From Hyphomicrobiales bacterium (GTDB lineage: Bacteria > Pseudomonadota > Alphaproteobacteria > Rhizobiales > Xanthobacteraceae): a DNA stretch of 6,071 bases. The position numbers and the translations under genes were made by a program. The stretch spans positions 1-6,071 of the forward strand of contig PKXB01000110.1 of NCBI GenBank assembly GCA_003133345.1, given 5' to 3'. Shown piece by piece: positions 5,343 to 6,071 of the stretch (position 1 is its first letter; the number at the start of each line of letters is the position of its first letter). The notes under the pieces were generated by a model. It was not told where the DNA came from, did no database searches, and worked only from the letters and a program-made list of their open reading frames with translations.

Positions 5343-5620
5343 CGCCGCGCGCGCCGAAGCTCATCGGCAACGCAACGATAAACAGCGGCAGGATGAACAA
5401 GGGGCCGAACGCAATTCCGGTCAGATGCGCCAGCGCCGCCGCCACCAGCGCTAGCAGCAGCACGCCGCGCCCCGGCATCGCCAGCTTGAGCGCGCAGTAG
5501 AATGCGTACCAGCTCGCCGACAGCCACACGAACAGCGCCGGCACATAGGGGATGAGCGCGAACGGCGCGGTGAGCAGCAGCATCACCGGCGGATAGTTGT
5601 AGTGATAGCCGTCGAGCGTC
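5343..5620 (-). pseudogene. truncated GT87/DUF2029-type membrane glycosyltransferase remnant
   Basis: A minus-strand open frame (5296-5721, 141 codons if ATG 5721 were used) contains a hydrophobic core starting with DGYHYNYPPVMLLLTAPFAL. This is the conserved luminal-loop-to-helix segment of GT87-type polyprenol-linked glycosyltransferases, which are normally around 400 residues with 8 or more helices. Only about three helices remain (roughly LLLTAPFALIPYVPALFVW, YAFYCALKLAM and LLLALVAAALAHLTG), so most of the enzyme, including the N-terminal catalytic Asp region, is gone. The part before the homology, codons 1-35, comes from a dispersed intergenic repeat rather than from the gene. The end runs antisense over the last 41 bp of the HMBD gene. 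No Shine-Dalgarno precedes the ATG. I read it as a decayed fragment; a small functional membrane peptide is the less likely alternative. Confidence 0.62.
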
Positions 5621-5639
5621 GAGCGGCGAGCCGACGATG

Positions 5640-5735
5640 GTCTCCTGGAAGGCGTGTCCTCATAAAACGCGCTGTGCGCTATGTCCGCTATTCGCCAAAA
5701 AGCAGACATTCGTCGGCACACTTACATTGGCACTT
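5640..5735. repeat. dispersed intergenic repeat unit of Bradyrhizobium-relative type
   Basis: The segment includes ATGTCCGCT (5680-5688) and, inverted after a short loop, AGCAGACAT (5700-5708); the TGTCCGCT/AGCAGACA arms pair over 8 bp with one G-T step. On the minus strand it reads as MSAFWRIADIAHSA, which belongs to the spurious 'MSAFW.KADI' protein family that I recall from repeats spread through Bradyrhizobiaceae genomes. The repeat sits exactly where the GT87 remnant loses its homology, so it may mark the deletion or insertion point. The recall of the repeat family is not verified by search, and the outer limits given are approximate. Confidence 0.5.
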
Positions 5736-5809
5736 GGCCGCGATAAGTTTGCGCGCGCCGGCTTATCCCCGCTTCAGCTCAAAAATTTCGGCGCGTCGCC
5801 GCGCCCGGC

Positions 5810-5838
5810 TTGACTCTTTTCTTCATTAGGATTATATT
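5810..5838 (+). promoter_or_regulatory. sigma-70-type promoter
   Basis: TTGACT (5810-5815) and TATATT (5833-5838) are each one mismatch from the -35 and -10 consensus, separated by an ideal 17 bp. The spacer is AT-rich against a GC-rich background. Transcription should start near 5843-5846, immediately ahead of the structured segment. No gene begins in the next 35 bp, so the product is a leader or ncRNA. Confidence 0.72.
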
Positions 5839-5844
5839 CCAGAC

Positions 5845-6071
5845 CGTCCGGCTCAATTGAGTGCGTCATCTAGAGACGTCTAAATGATGGAGCCGGATGC
5901 GGCGCCTGCGGGCGGGGCTCGTAACCCCGCTACCGGGAGGCCCTGGGTCGCCGTCCGTCCCCACTAAGAGGGACTGCCTTTGATGGCTTGACGCGGCACG
6001 GACGAAGGGCGGCGAATGCTGCCCGGATCGGGAAGGGCGCAGCCCTCCCGTCCGCGCCCGGAAGTTACGGC
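5845..6071 (+). ncRNA. highly structured RNA leader, candidate riboregulator
   Basis: Downstream of the promoter nearly every stretch can pair. P0: TCCGGCTC (5847-5854) with GAGCCGGA (5890-5897), perfect. Nested in it is TCATCTAGA-GACG-TCTAAATGA (5866-5887), one mismatch, hiding an AUG at 5884. Next are GCGGGG/CCCCGC (5912-5917, 5925-5930) and GTCCC/GGGAC (5957-5961, 5970-5974). Finally comes a three-way junction: GGCACGGACG (5995-6004) with CGTCCGCGCC (6049-6058), 9 of 10 pairs, enclosing GGGCGGC-GAAT-GCTGCCC (6007-6024) and AGGGC-GCA-GCCCT (6034-6046). I cannot match it with certainty to an Rfam family. It is not tmRNA, RNase P, SRP or 6S by recognisable motifs. Known alphaproteobacterial leaders such as speF are candidates to test. 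It probably runs past the window edge into the 5' UTR of an unseen gene. Confidence 0.6.
5884..5967 (+). CDS. putative 27-residue leader peptide (uORF)
   Basis: This ORF starts at tandem ATGs (5884 and 5887), with a weak AGAG 8 nt upstream of the first, and ends at TAA 5965-5967. The peptide begins MMEPDAAP, has a Gly/Ala middle (GGARNPATG) and ends RPWVAVRPH. The opening recalls enterobacterial MgtL, whose N-terminal Glu-Pro-Asp-Pro run destabilises the translating ribosome at low magnesium and so controls mgtA. The start codon is inside one hairpin and the stop codon inside the loop of another, so translation would reshape the RNA. The MgtL parallel is limited to MEPD and may be chance. That the peptide is made at all is inference from position and RNA context. 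Confidence 0.4.
   Translation: MMEPDAAPAGGARNPATGRPWVAVRPH

Overview
The window is GC-rich DNA (roughly 65% by eye) whose gene content and repeats fit the Alphaproteobacteria, most likely Hyphomicrobiales near Bradyrhizobium, Pseudolabrys or Xanthobacteraceae. The pointers are the short 'CCCCGC-loop-GCGGGG' dispersed palindromes at the left end, an 'MSAFW..ADI'-type intergenic repeat near 5640-5720, a FixK/FNR-type box, a BrnA-type antitoxin and a small Ala/Lys-tailed protein. This placement is inference from recalled families; no search was run.

Layout. Positions 1-116 hold a cluster of hairpin-forming repeats. Three genes follow on the minus strand: a secreted glycine-rich protein of unknown function (117-557), a YbhB/PEBP-family protein (648-1145) and, 12 nt upstream of it, a secreted cysteine-containing protein of unknown function (1158-1667). 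Beyond them (1794-1832) lies a short remnant of a second PEBP gene start. On the plus strand comes a CvpA-family membrane protein (1909-2457). The minus strand then carries a small Lys/Ala-rich protein (2544-2783), an apparently orphan BrnA-type antitoxin (2851-3072) and a lipocalin-like protein (3159-3590). A plus-strand lipoprotein (3719-4324) is divergent from the lipocalin-like gene, with a perfect inverted repeat between them, and converges on a VOC/glyoxalase-fold gene (4338-4733, minus).

From 4831 a perfect FNR/FixK box precedes a two-gene plus-strand operon of tiny membrane proteins: a SHOCT-domain protein (4897-5115) and a heavy-metal-binding-domain protein (5118-5336). Together they suggest a metal-related envelope function induced at low oxygen. 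Then comes a decayed fragment of a GT87-type membrane glycosyltransferase (about 5343-5620, minus), joined at its broken N-terminal end to a dispersed intergenic repeat.

The most interesting part is the right end, 5810-6071. A good sigma-70 promoter drives what looks like a highly structured RNA leader carrying a 27-codon upstream ORF. The ORF begins Met-Met-Glu-Pro-Asp and ends inside a hairpin. Its last codons hold one of two identical segments that compete for the same partner, as expected for a translation-sensing or ligand-sensing riboregulator. The regulated gene probably lies beyond the window edge, so the regulator's target and signal cannot be named here.
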